DNA of 64,000 nt from assembly GCA_019915015.1 (NCBI GenBank), contig JAHBBC010000001.1, forward strand, positions 372,001-436,000. Reading direction: 5' to 3'. A model generated the notes under the pieces. It was not told the DNA's origin. It searched no databases and worked only from the letters and a program-made list of their open reading frames with translations. Positions 10,975-22,902 of the stretch are shown piece by piece. Within the stretch, counting starts at the first letter, position 1. Each line of letters starts with the position of its first letter. This DNA comes from Auriscalpium vulgare. Its lineage: Eukaryota > Basidiomycota > Agaricomycetes > Russulales > Auriscalpiaceae. The position numbers were made by a program, and so were the translations under genes.

Positions 10975-12290
10975 ATGGCATCAAACACAGACGGTTTCTG
11001 CCTGTTCTTGCAGCCTTGTGCCCTCCCGCGCGTACCCGCATTCTTCAACGGCGTCACCGCAACGGATCCCCGCCTGCAAGCCTACAACCGCGCGTGCGCG
11101 CTGGAGGCTCTAGGGGCGTGGCCTGCGACAAGGGGCTGGCAGCAGCCCTTGTTTGCACCAGAAGTCGCAGGCCGCGTTCTCGGGCGCTTTCTTTGCGAAT
11201 TACCGGAGGAAGGCGTTGATATTGTGGCGAGGGTTATCAACAGCTGCGTGCGAGAGAGCGACGTGGAGACGCATCGCTCCCTTGCGTCGCTGGCTTCGCT
11301 CTACATGGACAATGTCTTGCAGCCTTGTCAGTGCACAGCCGCTTCGCGTATTTTATCTTGCTAATATGCTCGTCTTGCAGTCTTACAGTACCCGGATAAG
11401 ATTGCCTATCCCGGGGATGATGAGGACGATGATGATGAAGACAAGCCCCCGAAAATGGATCCACCCGATAAGGTCCGGATGGCAGTTGAGTCCCTTGAGT
11501 ATGCAGGTACCGTAGGACGTGTCGCTGATATACCTCAGGCTCTTGGCCGCGACGACAGCCGTTGCATGATCACCAGGCTACTCGACTACGAAAAGGGAAA
11601 ACAGGACCTCTCACTTGACACGACGTTCTCACTTGCCACGACGTTTACTAAGGCTTGCTACATTATACCGCATGAAATTGTATCTGCGGCGGGCAAAGTG
11701 AGTCGTTAATTAATCTTGTTTCATCTGCTCTTGATCGAACGTCATCATATTTGCCCAGTCGTCAGTGGTTCGGGCGATCTTCGAGAACCCAGGACGTCTC
11801 GACATGAACCCTGCTGACAGAGAACGAAACAACGGCTTGCAAAACATCCTGACGCTCAACCTCAGTGCTCATGGACACTTCACGACCTTGGCGCTGTGGT
11901 TCACCCCTGTCGAGGTACGCACGTTGCGTCCTACTAGACTGGTCAAAACGCCCTCCTAACGTCCTTTAGGGCATCGCTAACACATATCGTGTCGAGTCCA
12001 GTACGAACCACATACTCAAGCACTTGCCAGAGAATCCAGTAACGTTTACTTCGACAAAAGATCAGCAGGAATTTCCTCTACCTGATCCCCTACTCCTCAG
12101 TCTCCATCGTGCCTGCGCTCGGGTAGCGCACTTGTCCGGGGCATGGAGACATGTGATTCTAGCGGAGGAACTCAGGAGGGAAGCAGTCCGTGAAGGTGGC
12201 ATGGACCCGGAGGCAATGCATTCGGAGGGTGACTACGCGCCCTGTCACGTCGAGGAGTCCGCAAAGAAGGACGATCAGAACATGGCATAG
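10975..12290 (+). CDS. HNH-nuclease-like protein, 4 exons, intact (381 aa)
   Basis: Exons 10975-11326, 11381-11697, 11759-11914, 11970-12290 join in frame to 1146 nt. The layout matches basidiomycete HNH_2-type proteins: an N-terminal helical region, a RCM(I/V)T Cys segment (about residue 180), a CYIIPH segment, then NGLQNILTLN and a WFTPVE block. These correspond to the two halves of a beta-beta-metal fold. The position that is His in the paralogue (CHIIPH) is Tyr here, so nuclease activity is doubtful. The start ATG aligns with the paralogue at 14029. The last 13 or so residues (from about VEESAKK) derive from aldo/keto reductase sequence. Role unknown. The family name rests on motifs only. 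Confidence 0.75.
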
Positions 12291-12560
12291 CTCGCGCTGG
12301 CGTGGACGCTTGCTGAGGATGGTACGTCTCATTGCACTCGTTGCGTCCTCCGCTCTCAAGCTAATGGCCTGATATCATGACTGCCTCACAACTCTGTGGT
12401 GAGTAAGTGACTCAGTTCTGAGAACTGTGCGTCTCGTCGTCCCCATCCCCGTGTATCTCATGGCATTCGCTGACCGGCTCCATTACTGGTGTCCGCGTTT
12501 GTCGTTGGCACGACGTCACGAAGAGCTGGTGGATCTTATCGGTGCTTATGTTTACTGGTA
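12250..12560 (+). pseudogene. Aldo/keto reductase gene fragment
   Basis: 12250-12316 matches exon 12 of the 3.4-kb aldo/keto reductase gene, including its ALAWTLA codons and splice donor position. 12492-12546 matches its exon 13. Order and strand sense are kept, but the intron is longer and a stop replaces the Gln of SMAQIAL. The first segment forms the 3' end of the HNH-like gene. Confidence 0.75.
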
Positions 12561-12798
12561 TTACACCAATGAGAGAGGCTTATTATGCGTCTTAGACGCG
12601 AAGATACCTGCGAGATCAGAAGCACTGGTCGCTGAGGAGGACAAGACTAATACACAATCGGCAACGACTGCAGGAACGTGACATGATGTAACTTAACAAC
12701 GGATGCCTGCGGGAAGTATGGCGGGCGTGCCCTCTCAGCCCGAGTCTTCATCCATGGAGTCACACTCTGCGTCGTCATCGCTGAACACCAATGGGTTC

Positions 12799-14029
12799 CT
12801 AGGGAGTGCTGGTCAGTTCCATCATGAGTTCCTCCGCTCCCAGTACATCTAGGATATGATGCATTGCCCCGGACAAGTGTAGGACGCGGACGCAGGCACG
12901 ATGGAGACTGAGGAGCAGGGGATCAGGCAGGGGACGTTCCTGCGGGTCTGTTGAAGTAAACGTTACGGGGTTCTCGTGCAGGAGCAAGTCGTCGAGCACG
13001 TCTATTACCGTCCCTTCGGCACGATATGTGTCAGAGCGACCCTAAAAGACATTAGTAAGGGATTTCGACTGGTCTCGCATGACGCACCTCGACAGGAGTG
13101 AACCACATGCATAAGTAGGTGAAGTGTCCATATGCCGTTATGTCGAGCGTCAGGATGTTTCCCAAGTCATTGACGCGTTGTCCATTTTGCTGTCCATTGA
13201 CCTGCTTCGTGTCAAGACCTCCCGACGGCTGGAGGATCGCCCGGACCATCGACCGCTGTAAATATAGTATGAACACGTCATTAGGAACGAGGGCGATTAT
13301 GACACCATTGGCGACGCACTGCCGTGTGATGTCCAGATGCCATCATATGCGGTATGATATGGCAAGCCTGGGTATGCGTCCACCGAGGTCCAGGGTCCGT
13401 TCCTCTGCTCCGCTGGCTGTAGTCCAAGTACCTGGTGAGGATGCAACGGTTGTCTTCGCGGATGAGAGCCTATGGTGTATCAGCGGCACTTCTTATCGGT
13501 CAGCACATAGGAGACTCAACTGATTTTTCGGCCATGTCAAAAGGGGCCACGATCCTTTCCTCCAAAGAATCGTCATACTCGCGATGGCGTGTGTCATCAC
13601 TGTATTGAATAACTGCAAGACGAGCACATAAGTAAGCAAGATCAAGGACGCAAAAGCTGTTGAGCACTCACAGGTTTTCAACACGATGTCGATGTAGAAC
13701 GACGCAAGGGACGCCAGGCAGCGCTGCGTCTCGGCATCGTTCTCTCGCACGCAGCGGTTGATTTCCTCCGCCACTAAATCAACCCATTCTTCCCCTGGTG
13801 CCTCGCAAAGAAAGCACCCGAGAACGCGCCCTCCGAGTTCAGGCGCGAACGTGGGCTGGCACCAGTCGTCTGTCGCACTGGGCCACGCCCCTAGGGCCTT
13901 GAGTGTGCGCGCGCGCGCGTAGGCATGCTGGCGGGGCTCCGTGACGGCGATGCCGTTGAAGAGGGCGGGCACGAGCGGGAGGGCAGAGGGCAGCAAAGGC
14001 ACGATAAAGTCGTCCAGGTTGAGTACCAT
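12799..14029 (-). pseudogene. HNH-nuclease-like paralogue, disrupted
   Basis: Inverted paralogue of the gene at 10975-12290. Exon 1 14029-13672 is open and aligns throughout (LKALGAWPSATDDW.., GRVLGCFLCE). Exon 3 ends at 13088 and exon 4 is 13041-12799; both keep the NDLGNILTLD, WFTPVE and NPVTFTST blocks. The exon-2 equivalent has an in-frame TGA and a TAG before the Cys/His segment (NRCILTRYLDY, CHIIPH), and the exon 2/3 boundary no longer keeps frame. The metal-binding His missing from the intact copy is kept here. It lacks the aldo/keto-reductase-derived tail. Confidence 0.75.
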
Positions 14030-17000
14030 GATGGTTGTGGTCAAGTTATTAGGGGCGCTTGTGGAGCAGGTAGTCGCAGCACATGCGGGCGGCGGATTGT
14101 CTCAGACGACGTGCACCATCCAGCATATATTCGTATAGGGTGCATATTTACATGCGACGCGAGGGTATATGACCAGTCGGACATGAGCATCTCCCCCAAC
14201 GGATAACAGGGCACCATGCCAAAGCTAGCGTCGCATCAGGCCAGTGCGCGGGTTGGAGCGTGGTGCTCTGAGGACACACACCGGGAGCCAGGAAGCACAG
14301 ACAGCGCTATACAACGCTGATGGCCGTACGTATCGCCGCAGTAGAACAGCGCGCAAGCGTCCAGCAACCATACCACACCGTGTCAAATATATGCTAATAA
14401 AGTGAGACGCACCCAAAACGATCTGGCGTTCGCCCAGAGCGCAGCGCCATCGTGGATGATAGCGCATGCTTTCTCGACGAACAAGTGAGCCCGCGCGCCA
14501 GCACGCAGAAGACGAGGGACCAGATTGCAGGTATGACCTGCGGGCCGTCGCGACGTCCAGTCCGTGCTCCGACCCACACGCTGCACCAAAACAGGGCCGG
14601 CGCCCGCCTCTCCAGTGTGCTTGAAAATCGTTTCGAGGCCTACGCGTAGGGTATGCGTGGGCGAGGCATGTGCCAGCAATGCACACGCATTGGCCTGGCT
14701 ATGCGCGCGGGCACGCAAAGATTGGCCGTCGAACGAGCGCACTGTACTAGCCGTCGCGCATCAGATGGGTGTGGATGAGACAAGCTGGGAGGGGAGGGGG
14801 CGCACCGTCGTCGACGCTCGACCCCTCCATCCGATCCCAGTCCGCTCCGTCCTGCTCCCTGTCTGGCTCGTGATTCGTGCTGCGATGGCAATCGAGAGTC
14901 GGTAGGTGCGGCCTGCATTCTACGTCTTGTAGGCTCACCGTTAGGTGGACTAGTGCTGGTGGGAAGAGGGAGAGGACGAGCAGCCGGCGGTCGCGCTGGC
15001 AGGCTGGTGGCAGTGCACTCGCAGCACGTGCGGCCGACGCGTCGACGTCTTGTTTGTCCGTCCTCGAGCCAAACACCCCGTCCTACTTAAAGCGCGCTGT
15101 GCTGCTCGCCCAGCCGTATCTCTTCTCTCTTCCCACCATGCATGCTCTCTATCGATGCCCGCCATCGCCTGCGCTCCTCGCCATGGCCTTTTCCTTGCGA
15201 TGCCTGCTTGGACGAAAGCCTCTAACTGTCTAGCCGGGGATACGCCACGGCGCTGTCGTGGTTGGTAGTGTGTGCATACAAAGTCTCGATTGTAAGTCAC
15301 TTCAGTGTGCCTCGTGCTTCATCTGAGATGCCGACGTGTACGTTTTACCATAGGCACCGCGCTTGCCCGGATGTGTAGGACGGTGCCCGACTCCGTATTG
15401 CCTCCCGTCCCTGCAGTGATCGTGCGTCAGCATCGTCCGTGCATCCGTGGGTCTGAGCTGACTATGAAAAACTGACGAGGTCTGCAGTCCGCAAAACTTG
15501 GACGACAGCACGATAGCTAGGCTTCTCACTTGGTTGGCGCTAGGCATCGGGCGTTTCCGGTATTCTCGTATCATCGTGTATGCAGTGTATTTGTACATGG
15601 TTGGGAAACATCGAATGGGTTTCCAGCAAGTAAATGAATGTGCTGCGAGAGCGTTGGTTCCGGGACAGTGCACGAGTACGTCGTGGCCTACGCTGCTCCC
15701 GTTTGGCCGCATATGCTCCCTAGCGCTAGTCTCCCGCGCAAAAGAAGATGCTGTAAAGCCGCCCGAGCGATATGTTATTTGGCTTTTGCGCGGTTGCCTG
15801 ACCGGTCCTAGTCAGTCGTCGTGTGTCAGAAATGTATACTACCCTGAGGTCGAGCACGAACGCGAGCGTACAGAACGTGCATATAGTCCAACACACGGGG
15901 TGTCAATTTATGAGTACAGTGATTACGATACGAATCCAGTCGTAAAATTGCGTTGGCGGCCGGTAGCCGATGCCCAGAGACTACTGCTGCAAAGCAGTGA
16001 GAACCCGGGTGCATCTCTCGAAGCGTACATGCGCCGGCGCGAAGCCTCGAAGAGCACGATCGCGGCGATGCCGGTCGACAGCCATCCAACCCACGGCACG
16101 ATAGCCTGCGTGAGCACTGCATACAATCCGACCCGTCAGTGGAAAGTCGCATACGCAGACGCGTTCCACGGAGAACTCACAGAAGCGGATCTCCGATACG
16201 GCTACTCTGCCTCATCCTGGAAGGCCCGCGCGCTCGCGAAGACGGCGATGTACGCGATCTGCGTGGGGAGAAGCGTCATCGCGCCCACGGCGAGGACGGT
16301 GGCTCGCGCGGGCAGGGTGCGGGTCGCCGTCAAAGAAAGCGAATTGCAATGTGTCGACATGCACTGCAAGCTCTCATCAGCACGGTCACACTTCAGAATT
16401 TCTGCGCAAAGCACTTACATACGGTATCTGTCCACCACAGGCCAGCCTCCCGTCCTATGCAGACGTGCGCATAGCCGGCCGTCGCATCGCCCACGGCCTT
16501 CAAGTCCGCACATTGAAAGTTGGGCCGTGTGGTTGTTCGCCGCTCTCGCAATTTGAATGTATGGGGTGGGATGAGACTGACTATACCGGTGAGGAGATGA
16601 CAGTTGCGTTGCAGGAACGGGTATCCGCTCACCATCTATCTTCCGGCACCGTCATGCGCTGCTCTAAGCCACCGAGAAACAATACAGTAGGACACACACA
16701 CACATTTGCCCAGAATTCGTCTTCCGCGTCGCAGCTTCTGCGTATTATGGAACTATGCGCTGTCACTCGACCGCCGCGGTCAGAATGGACACGGAGATTG
16801 GGATTGATAATGAGCGCCCCTAGATACATCAGGATATAAGCATTCGCCCAGACAGCGAGAACAGAACAAAAAGCGCACCTTGAAAGCCTCCCAGAACTCC
16901 CCTTCGAGCGCCTGCCAAAACACCTCTTGCCCACTCTCAATTGCGCCACTTATAGCCCACCACATTCGCGCCAGGGCTATCCTCGTCAAGGGAATGCCTT

Positions 17001-18566
17001 GATCCAGATGTCGTGCTCCCATCTGCGCGCGGGTCGTGGAAGGAGTAGTGTTGACATCCGGCGCGTCGAGTCTGCGCACCCCTCGGCGACCTTGAAAAGC
17101 AGATCGTCCGTTCCATCGAGCCCGAGGGCTTTTTCGCAGGGGCGTTCGCATGCGACTTTAGGATGGCAGTATGTGCTAGGATGGCGATGGCGGATGGAGA
17201 TGGAGATGGGACGGGAGCGGCGGCTGCCTGAGGCGACAGAGCGATATATTGCCGCAGCAAACGCGCACAGAGTCATCCTAGATGCACGCCAGTGCCGTTG
17301 TCCATGAGGCCGTGCTGCTGGACATACACGTCGACATTCGCGCAGGCGAGCCCACGCTGCACCTCTCTACGCCTGCTGAATCGATTTAGCGCGCATCGCT
17401 CTCCTTGGCGCGGCTACTACTGGCGATGCCGAATGCGAGAACTCGGAGTGCAATGGGGCCCTCTGGACAACAGTCAACAGCAGTCGGTGTGAATGGGCGT
17501 AGGGAGAAGATGCCAGCGTAGGGTTTGCGTGTACTGCGGCGCGAGGTCCGGCGCCGGCGCCTGCCGCGTGCCGACTTCGGCGCGGAAAACCTCGTTCAAC
17601 GCTCGCTCAGGCTCTTCCGTCCGCCTGGCCCCAGCGTTGGAATTGGACCTCAAGCCTGCGCAACTGGGCCCAAGGTAGCAGCGCGACGTCGACGCTCAGC
17701 GCTCAGGGCACAGAGATAGGTTATCAGGACAGTATGTAGCTTCTCCTACTGACCATGCATCCGTGCTGAACAATTCACCAGCGCATCTCCGAGTGTCCGT
17801 CGACGGGGAGTCATGGCGCCTGTGGCCTTGGTAGTCGGAACTTTTACCGCCAAGTAGGTGAGGCCGGGCCCGGTGCGTTGTGCCGTTCTCTGTGGTAATT
17901 GCGCTTGCTGACTAGTCGCCCTAAGAGCTGTTGGCTGGACGGTCATGATGGACAAATCGTCCTACTAAATCAACGACAGGCGCAAGAGTCCCATTGGCGA
18001 ATAGCCGCGCGGCACATTAGAGAGCAATGTTCTCTAGGTGAGCAGCTGCCGGTCTCCTGTGCCCCAGAACCAGGATATCCGCTCTCGGTGGTCCGCCTGT
18101 ATCAATGCTAACCTTGATTCGCGCAGACCAACCACCTGCGCGCATAACAGCGGACTGTAAACCCCTTTTTTAGGCAAGTCCGCAGTGCGTTTTCCGTCCC
18201 TCTTCCCATCGGGCTTGCTAACCGGGCGCTCCAGATCCTAGCTGCCCCGCCGACACGCTGCCTCGTCCCGACATTTTGCCATCGACACATCGTGTCATAA
18301 TGGCACTCTGGGAGCACCCAAAGCTGAAATACAGAATATATGCGGGCGGGTTCGTGCCAGCCGCGCCCTGTGCGCTGTCGACTGCAGGGCAATCGTCGCA
18401 GTATAATACGAGTAGGTGTACCGCGTGTATCGCGTTGCTGCTCTCTCTGAATCACACCCCTTCTTGCTCTTTGAGCCCCGATTGACCACAATGGTTCCTT
18501 TGTTTTTATCGCTGCTTTATCGCGTCGTCCGGAGATCTCCCGCAATTACTGAGTGGCACACAGAGG
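14030..18566. other. Long stretch without a supported gene
   Basis: No gene model could be closed. The minus strand between about 17150 and 15900 has coding-like pieces flanked by plausible splice sites: an IALARMWWAISGAIE piece near 16960, a hydrophobic ATVLAVGAMTLLPTQIAYIA piece near 16270, and a hydrophobic IVPWVGWLSTGIAAIVLFEA piece near 16080. An in-frame TAG near 16205 and unclear frames stop me from calling a membrane-protein gene. The long plus ORF 15498-16556 runs antisense to them and starts at a non-ATG codon. Confidence 0.4.
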
Positions 18567-18573
18567 TATAAAA
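18567..18573 (+). promoter_or_regulatory. TATA box before a small candidate gene
   Basis: TATAAAA about 117 bp upstream of the ATG at 18684. Confidence 0.4.
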
Positions 18574-18683
18574 CCCGCACGGACACGTCCCTCCAACGCA
18601 AGCAGCATATTTATTTTCCCTGGAGTCTCTGAACTTATTCGTCCAACGCCCCACTCACCCGCCGGGGTGCCGCCCTGCGACGG

Positions 18684-19264
18684 ATGACAATCCCCCACGT
18701 GCACGGACACCGGGTCGCCCAGTATGCGCTGGGCCCCGCGTCCTCGCCCATGTCCTACCCGAGCTACACCAGAACAAGTGCCCTGCTCTACCCGGCGCAC
18801 GTGCGGGCGGGCAGCACCGGCAACTGCGCGGCATCAGTGCCATGTGCGTAAGCATCCCATACATCGTCGAGAGCAGCAGACTTGCTCACCTCGTGTGCAC
18901 AGCATCCGAGTCGCCTCACGATGCATGGCGGAGTCTCGTCCACTCCGCCATCCATGTCGCACCATCGGGTTGGTACATGCGAACGGAGTTCTGGGGTGGG
19001 GGCCCCGGTGAGCGGGGGGCTGGGCGCGTCGGATCTGAGGGCGACGTGACGAGATGGGTGCGGGAAAGGACGCTCTTTATACGCGTAGTCGCGATTGTCT
19101 TGCCACTCCTTTGCATTTATCTCCTTTGTGTTATTTCTTTGGGCTCTTATTTGAAAGGCGTGCATCTTGTGATAGGACATTTCTCGTTTGTGCTTTGTGC
19201 TGGGTCTTTGTCGCGCCACGCATCTTTGTCCGGGAGGCGGGGTCGCAAGATGACGTCACCATAG
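18684..19264 (+). CDS. Hypothetical two-exon protein with one membrane segment (173 aa)
   Basis: Exon 1 18684-18843 and exon 2 18903-19264, with a GTGCGT donor and GTGCACAG acceptor, join in frame to 522 nt. The N-terminal part is rich in Tyr, Ser, Ala and His. The C-terminal part has an RWVRER cluster, then one hydrophobic stretch of about 20 residues starting near VVAIVLPLLCIYLL. No family recognised. Support is a TATA box at suitable distance and an open joined frame, which could be chance at this GC content. Confidence 0.3.
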
Positions 19265-19413
19265 CACGGCCTGCTAGCTGCACTCAATCATTTCACATCT
19301 GAGGCATTGTGATCGTGAGCATAACGCTCGCATCGACGAAGCCGTATGACCATAAGCAATCATCTAATTATCCTCCTGTGTATAAAGACAGCATAGAGAA
19401 CGAGCAATATAGC

Positions 19414-21313
19414 CTACGTATTGATCTCCAGCATCTCCCGCTCGGCACCAAGGATTGATATAACCTCTGGGAACCGCGGCGTAATCTTGCAGTCAAACAC
19501 AGGTGGACGACTGAAGACACTCAGCCGTCAGCAGCATACTCACGCAACACAGGATAAAGCGCGTACCAAATGAAGCCATCGTCCACAAAATCCTGCACAT
19601 CAACCGGCGCGGCGCCCGCAACGGGCCTGACCTTCGCCGCCCACAGCACCATCGCGATATCGATGAACAGCGAGTCGTTCGCGACGTGCTTCCCAACACA
19701 CGCGCGCCGCCCGAACCCATACATCACATGCCCCTCCCCGCGCGTCTCCGGCGGGCCCGCACGCGCATCGAGGTGCCGCGCGGGGTCAAAGCGCGCCGCG
19801 TCGGCGCCGTACACGCGCTCGTCGCTGTTGCACTGCCAGAGGTTCGGGAACACGAGCGTGCCCGCGGGGAGGAACATGCCGCGGTACCAGTCGTTCTGCG
19901 CGAGGCGGTGCGGGATCGCGAACGGCAGCACGGGCCGCCAGCGCAGCGCCTCCTGCACCGTCGCGCGGATGTACGGGAGGTGCGGCGCGTCGGCGAGCGT
20001 GGGCGGGCGCGCGCGCCCGACGACGCTGTCGAGCTCGGCATGGGCGCGCGCTTGGACGTCGGGGGCGGAGAGCATCGCGAGCAGCCACCACGAGAGCGTG
20101 TTGGACGTGGTTTCGGCGCCTGCGGCGCTGTCAATAGACGTTCATGGGCATGAATGGATGATAGAAGCTTGTCGCTTACTACATGATGCCAGCGAGCCAG
20201 GCCTGTTCGCGTGTGGAGAGCTCGTTGCGAGTTTCGTTCTTGATCAGCGACGCTGAGAGGCTCGGCCTATCGATCCCTTTCGCCTACTGAAGATCAGTAT
20301 CCCTCAGACAGCGAGGACCATGCGACCTACCAGGTCCGTGCGCACCATGTCCACGAGCTTCTCAAACATCCCTGTATCCTCTTCAAAATGGCGCTCCGCA
20401 TCACGCTTCCACTTTGCAAGCCTAGATAGTAAAAGAAGCCAGTACTGTGAGTTGAGACACGTAACATCCAAGAATGGAGCGCACCATCGCGGAACATGTC
20501 TCATCCAATGGAACATCTCCACCAAATGCGCTCCCGGAATTGTCGCATGCGCAAGCCGCTCAATCAGCGCGTCGATGCGCTGCAGCATCGGGTGGTCGAC
20601 GGAGTCCATCGACGGCACACCGTACGTGACGGACATGATCATCGACGCAGACGACCGCCGAAAGTGCTTCACCCGCGACTCGTGGTCGGCCTGAGTGTCC
20701 GTGAGCAGGCCCTGTGCGAGCAGGAGGGCCTCGCGGCGCTGTATGGGGTGTAATTGTTTGACTGCGGCCTTGGAGAGACCCTCCTGTGCCGCGCGGCGCA
20801 TGCGGCGCATCCTGTTGCTCAGTAAGCAGACGGTAGTGGCAGGAGCGTAACTTAACAGGGCGCGCCTACATGTCACCGTACTGCGCATACACGAGGAACA
20901 TGCCGCCCGTCAGGATCTCCGAGGCAACGACAAAGTGCGGGCGGCCCGAGTATATGCTCGCGCGCCGGTCGAGCAGGTCCGCCGCGGCCTCTTGCGTGTT
21001 CAGCAGCACGATGGGCTGGCCCGCAACGTTGAGGTACACGACATCGCCTGCAAGATTCGCGTCAGTGTGCGCCGGCGCACTGACTTGCGGGATGCAGCGC
21101 ACCGTGCTCTTTGCGGCTCTGGAAGAACAGCCAGCGCCGGTTGCGCAGCTGGCGCACGTTGCCGAGGAGCGGAAGGCCGCGCGGTCCAGGTGGGACGTGG
21201 CGCCATGGGCTGCGGCGGTACTGGACGAGGAGGGTGAGGAGGAGGGCAAGCGTTAGGCCGCCGACGATGGTCGGGTAATGTAGCGGAGTTGTGAGGTAGT
21301 CGTGCTGGGCCAT
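19414..21313 (-). CDS. Cytochrome P450 monooxygenase, 7 exons, complete (522 aa)
   Basis: Haem-thiolate monooxygenase, expected in the ER membrane. Exons: 21313-21103, 21047-20870, 20811-20485, 20421-20331, 20283-20180, 20127-19567, 19510-19414, joining to 1569 nt. An N-terminal hydrophobic anchor (about residues 15-30) is followed by the proline-rich hinge PPGPRGLPLLGN. The I-helix AGAETTS, the ExxR motif in EALRWRP and the haem loop YGFGRRACVGKH with its Cys are all present. The last exon gives the usual CKITPRFPE ending; stopping in exon 6 instead would drop it. The protein resembles the fungal O-methylsterigmatocystin-oxidoreductase-like P450s. The substrate is not predictable. An AATAAAG motif lies about 80-90 bp upstream of the start. 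Confidence 0.95.
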
Positions 21314-21593
21314 GAGCTTGAGGGTGGAGAACGTCGGTGAGATGGATGTGAGCGAGATGGAAAGGTCGATATTGCGCGATCAGACAACGGGCTTTATTTC
21401 TTCGGCTCCATGTTTCGGCGAGAATGTTGTCTTGAAGAGAAGCTGTGAAACTCTCCCCGCTGCGCACCTGGATTGCCATAACGGACTGGCCAAAGATGCC
21501 AAGACATCGACTGCCGCTGACAGCGCTCGGGAGATGGCCTGGTATTCGGACTTTCAGTACCCCTTCGACGTGACGGACAGGGGTCGAGACTGC

Positions 21594-21735
21594 TTACCTT
21601 GGTCTTGCCCACGCGGAACAGCAGCTTCACGCCGACCTTCACGAACTCAAGGTGTGCGATGAACTCGAATGGGACAGTGGCCCGGTCGCCAGTCCGCAGC
21701 AGCATCTGCGAGTGGTCGATCGCGAAGATGCGGAC
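21594..21735 (-). pseudogene. Orphan exon of a GTPBP1-like GTPase
   Basis: The minus strand reads an RTGDRATV..FEFI..LEFVKVG..LLFR.GKTK segment. This corresponds to the C-terminal beta-barrel of GTPBP1/GTPBP2-type translational GTPases (the LRTGDRATVRF block). It ends exactly at an AAG/GTAAGC splice donor. No other exons of such a gene were found nearby, so it is a captured or left-over exon. Confidence 0.65.
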
Positions 21736-22503
21736 ATTTTGTCGGGATCGCCTGCAGCGGCACCGGGACACGCTTGCACCAGCACACCGACACGAACTAC
21801 TACATAGATACCTCTGGGCATCACTCTACCTGGTAATAAATGTGCGCTTAGCACCGTGTTTGGAATCATTCCGGCGCTGGGTGGACAGAGAGAAAGAAGA
21901 TGTGCGGCCTCATACCATGGTCAGCGAAGCAGCTCATCTGCCAAGCAATTATCAGTTTCAGAGGAAGGACGGTTGCAGCTGAACGCGTCGACGCACCGGA
22001 GTATGCATTAGTTTCTACAGTTGCAGACTAGCGCATGGGACGAGAAGCACGAATTGCTGCTCGGGAGATAGTTAGGATGAAGGCGGCCTAAGCAGGCGCT
22101 TGTTGCCTAGGAAGTAAAAACAGCAATTTTCAGCGGAAGCCGACGCTGGATGTAGGTAAGCCTACGCACCTAAAATTCTGGCCCTCAATTTCTGCAGGCA
22201 TATAGTTTGATAGAACATAGTGGAGGATGAAGCAGGGGAGACGGAGGACTTGCTGGGAGTGGGCCGATGCGTAGCACGGCGGTACGATTCCGCCCTTGTT
22301 ATGGGAGTTCTTATTTTATCAGATATGCATAATAAATGTACTTACACCAAATGATACAGAATACTTTGACTTGACTGATACATTCAGAGCCCCTGCAATG
22401 CTACATGGCATAGGGCAACAGTGGGTGGACAGTCCAGGGCAGTTGGCAATAAAATCCTGGTTCCTGGGCAATACAGCAATAAGTACTGTGGAGGGCTGCC
22501 AGA
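21736..22503. other. Intergenic
   Basis: No gene recognised. From about 22300 the sequence becomes AT-richer and leads into the palindromic repeats. Confidence 0.4.
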
Positions 22504-22902
22504 GGCTGTGTGCAGTGACATTGCCTCTCCACGGAAGCAAACATGATTAGTCAAGATAATGACATCATTCCGGGTTTGTAAATGCATTTTGAAACCCGGA
22601 ATGATGTCATCATCTTTACACTTCTGCTCATACTACCTGGCTGTTCAATTCCTGTTCTGCAATATCCGTAGGTATGACATGGTCTGAAAAGTGCTATATA
22701 TGCAAGAGGCTGCTGAGAGACACTGCGTCTCTGCAGAAGTGAACATGATTAGTCATGAGGATGACATCATTCCGGGTTTTAAATGCATTTTTAAAACCCG
22801 GAATGATGTCATCATCCTTACACTTCTGCTCATGCTACCCAGGCTGTTTGATTACTCTGCATTATCTGTCGGCACTACATGGTCCAAGAAATGCTGTATG
22901 TG
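22504..22902. repeat. Two tandem ~200-bp units, each with a long palindrome
   Basis: Units 22504-22702 and 22705-22902 are similar along their length (shared AGAGGCTG, AACATGATTAGTCA, CACTTCTGCTCAT). Each contains an almost perfect inverted repeat: 22555-22614, and 22757-22817 with arms of about 24 nt around a TAAATGCATTT centre. The palindrome core is ATGACATCATTCCGGGTTT. Not an obvious coding sequence; fits a non-autonomous foldback or MITE-like element. Confidence 0.8.

Noticed and set aside
15498..16556. Long plus-strand ORF of about 350 codons
   Set aside because: Begins at a non-ATG codon, has no family resemblance, and overlaps antisense to hydrophobic coding-like pieces. GC-rich DNA gives such open frames by chance.
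19521..19566. Ending the P450 at the stop in this segment
   Set aside because: A GTACGC..CTTCAG intron of 56 bp joins to an exon with the standard P450 C-terminus, giving 522 aa.
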